Assembly: GCA_043820025.1 (NCBI GenBank)
Contig: JBDRED010000037.1
Span: 1-26,232 of the forward strand
DNA from: JBDRED01 sp043820025 [NCBI: Elusimicrobiota bacterium]
Lineage (GTDB): Bacteria > RUG730 > JBDRED01
DNA length: 26,232 nucleotides
Direction: 5' to 3'
Shown here: positions 25,655 through 26,232 of the stretch, piece by piece
Layout: every line of letters starts with the position of its first letter
How positions within the stretch are numbered: position 1 is the first letter of the stretch
Made by a program: the position numbers and the translations under genes
Notes under the pieces: generated by a model
Seen by the model: only the letters and a program-made list of their open reading frames with translations
Databases searched by the model: none
What the model was told of the DNA's origin: nothing

Positions 25655-26232
25655 TTAATCCTTTTTTTCAAATTCCTCTTCAATACGTTTCTTGAGCTCT
25701 TCCAGTGCTTCATCCTGTCTTGTAATAATACCTTCAGCATGCTCAATTGTTTTAACACAGCCTTCAAGCTTCTCGAATTCTTTTAACATATAGTTTATCG
25801 CGTCAGCAACAGGATCCGGCAGCTTTCCATGTTCCAGGTCGAACTTAACCTTTTTCGTCTCTTCAACGGTTCTGCCGGGAATACCCACAACTGTAGCGCC
25901 GTACGGAATATCCTTTATTACTACCGACCCTGAACCTATACGAACATTATCTCCTATATTTATAGCTCCCAGCACGCATGCATTGCTTCCGATTATCACA
26001 TTTTTTCCAATGGTTGGATGCCTCTTTGTTTTCTCAGCGCTAGTGCCGCCTAAAACAACGCCTTTATAAATAATCGTGTCCTCTCCTATTTCAGTTGTTT
26101 CTCCAATAACCACTCCCATACCATGATCAATAAACACCTTCCTGCTTATTTTAGCTCCGGGATGAATTTCTATGCCTGTCAAAAATCTATTTATATGTGA
26201 AATAATACGGCTTAGAGTATACAGCTTCAGCT
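25655..26232 (-). CDS. cysE: Serine O-acetyltransferase, 5' end outside the window
   Basis: Acetylates serine, the first step of cysteine synthesis. The frame is open to the window end, so at least the N-terminal helical domain is missing; a start at the TTG at 26182 would wrongly cut the conserved [20 protein letters not shown]. The left-handed beta-helix shows repeated hexapeptides ([26 protein letters not shown]). The active-site histidines are in [13 protein letters not shown] and KRHPTIG, and GIPGRTV lies at the end of the helix. The C-terminus is a charged, coiled tail. It is the first visible gene of the cysE-rseC-barrel-Rel unit. Confidence 0.93.
   Translation of the reverse strand, partial: LKLYTLSRIISHINRFLTGIEIHPGAKISRKVFIDHGMGVVIGETTEIGEDTIIYKGVVLGGTSAEKTKRHPTIGKNVIIGSNACVLGAINIGDNVRIGSGSVVIKDIPYGATVVGIPGRTVEETKKVKFDLEHGKLPDPVADAINYMLKEFEKLEGCVKTIEHAEGIITRQDEALEELKKRIEEEFEKKD

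Overview
The window is most likely from a diderm, low-GC, uncultivated bacterium. I favour the Omnitrophota/PVC neighbourhood but cannot prove it. The evidence is an apolipoprotein N-acyltransferase and a beta-barrel outer-membrane protein (both imply an outer membrane), A+T-rich DNA, SD-led genes, a very large exported protein fused to enzyme-like domains, and many short palindromic intergenic repeats. Almost everything is on the minus strand; rpmB (L28) is the only convincing plus-strand gene. No rRNA, tRNA, CRISPR array or transposase gene was seen.

Layout in minus-strand transcription order, from right to left. 26232-22794 holds cysE (5' end outside the window), rseC-like, an outer-membrane barrel protein and a short Rel/SpoT (p)ppGpp enzyme, tightly packed with overlaps. 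22585-22773 is rpmB, facing them. 22340-20751 is a soluble pseudo-receiver/GAF histidine kinase. 20683-15091 is a housekeeping block, radA - PIN/TRAM - ispD - ispF - cysS - rlmB, resembling the radA/yacL/ispDF/cysS/rlmB cluster of Firmicutes. 15008-12303 holds an EamA transporter, rlmN and a HAD phosphatase. 12174-7358 starts at a good promoter and holds a giant exported protein, a methyltransferase that looks like its frameshifted continuation, and a PAS/GAF histidine kinase. 7208-1828 holds secA, lnt and prfB. 1681-298 is an AbiEi/AbiEii type IV toxin-antitoxin pair with its own promoter and a candidate operator.

Four families of short palindromic or REP-like repeats sit in the gaps. They are a CTCAGGATGAC family (138-262, 2951-3034, 3064-3086), a GGGGTCAGGTC hairpin (1759-1819), a TTGAGGGACAGACCC family (15024-15101, 22428-22513) and a GGGACAGTCCC family (17208-17258, 17775-17803, 19271-19332). 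In lnt, ispD and rlmB the last codons and the stop lie inside such a repeat, so the repeats appear to have rewritten gene ends.

The points most worth checking are these: the exported ChaN/TIKI-like protein whose zinc-ribbon C-terminus and the next ORF together rebuild one methyltransferase across a -1 frame change; the repeat-derived C-termini; the prfB programmed +1 frameshift, which must be annotated as one gene; and the Rel enzyme, which lacks both the RxKD and ExDD versions of the synthetase motif and the C-terminal ACT region.
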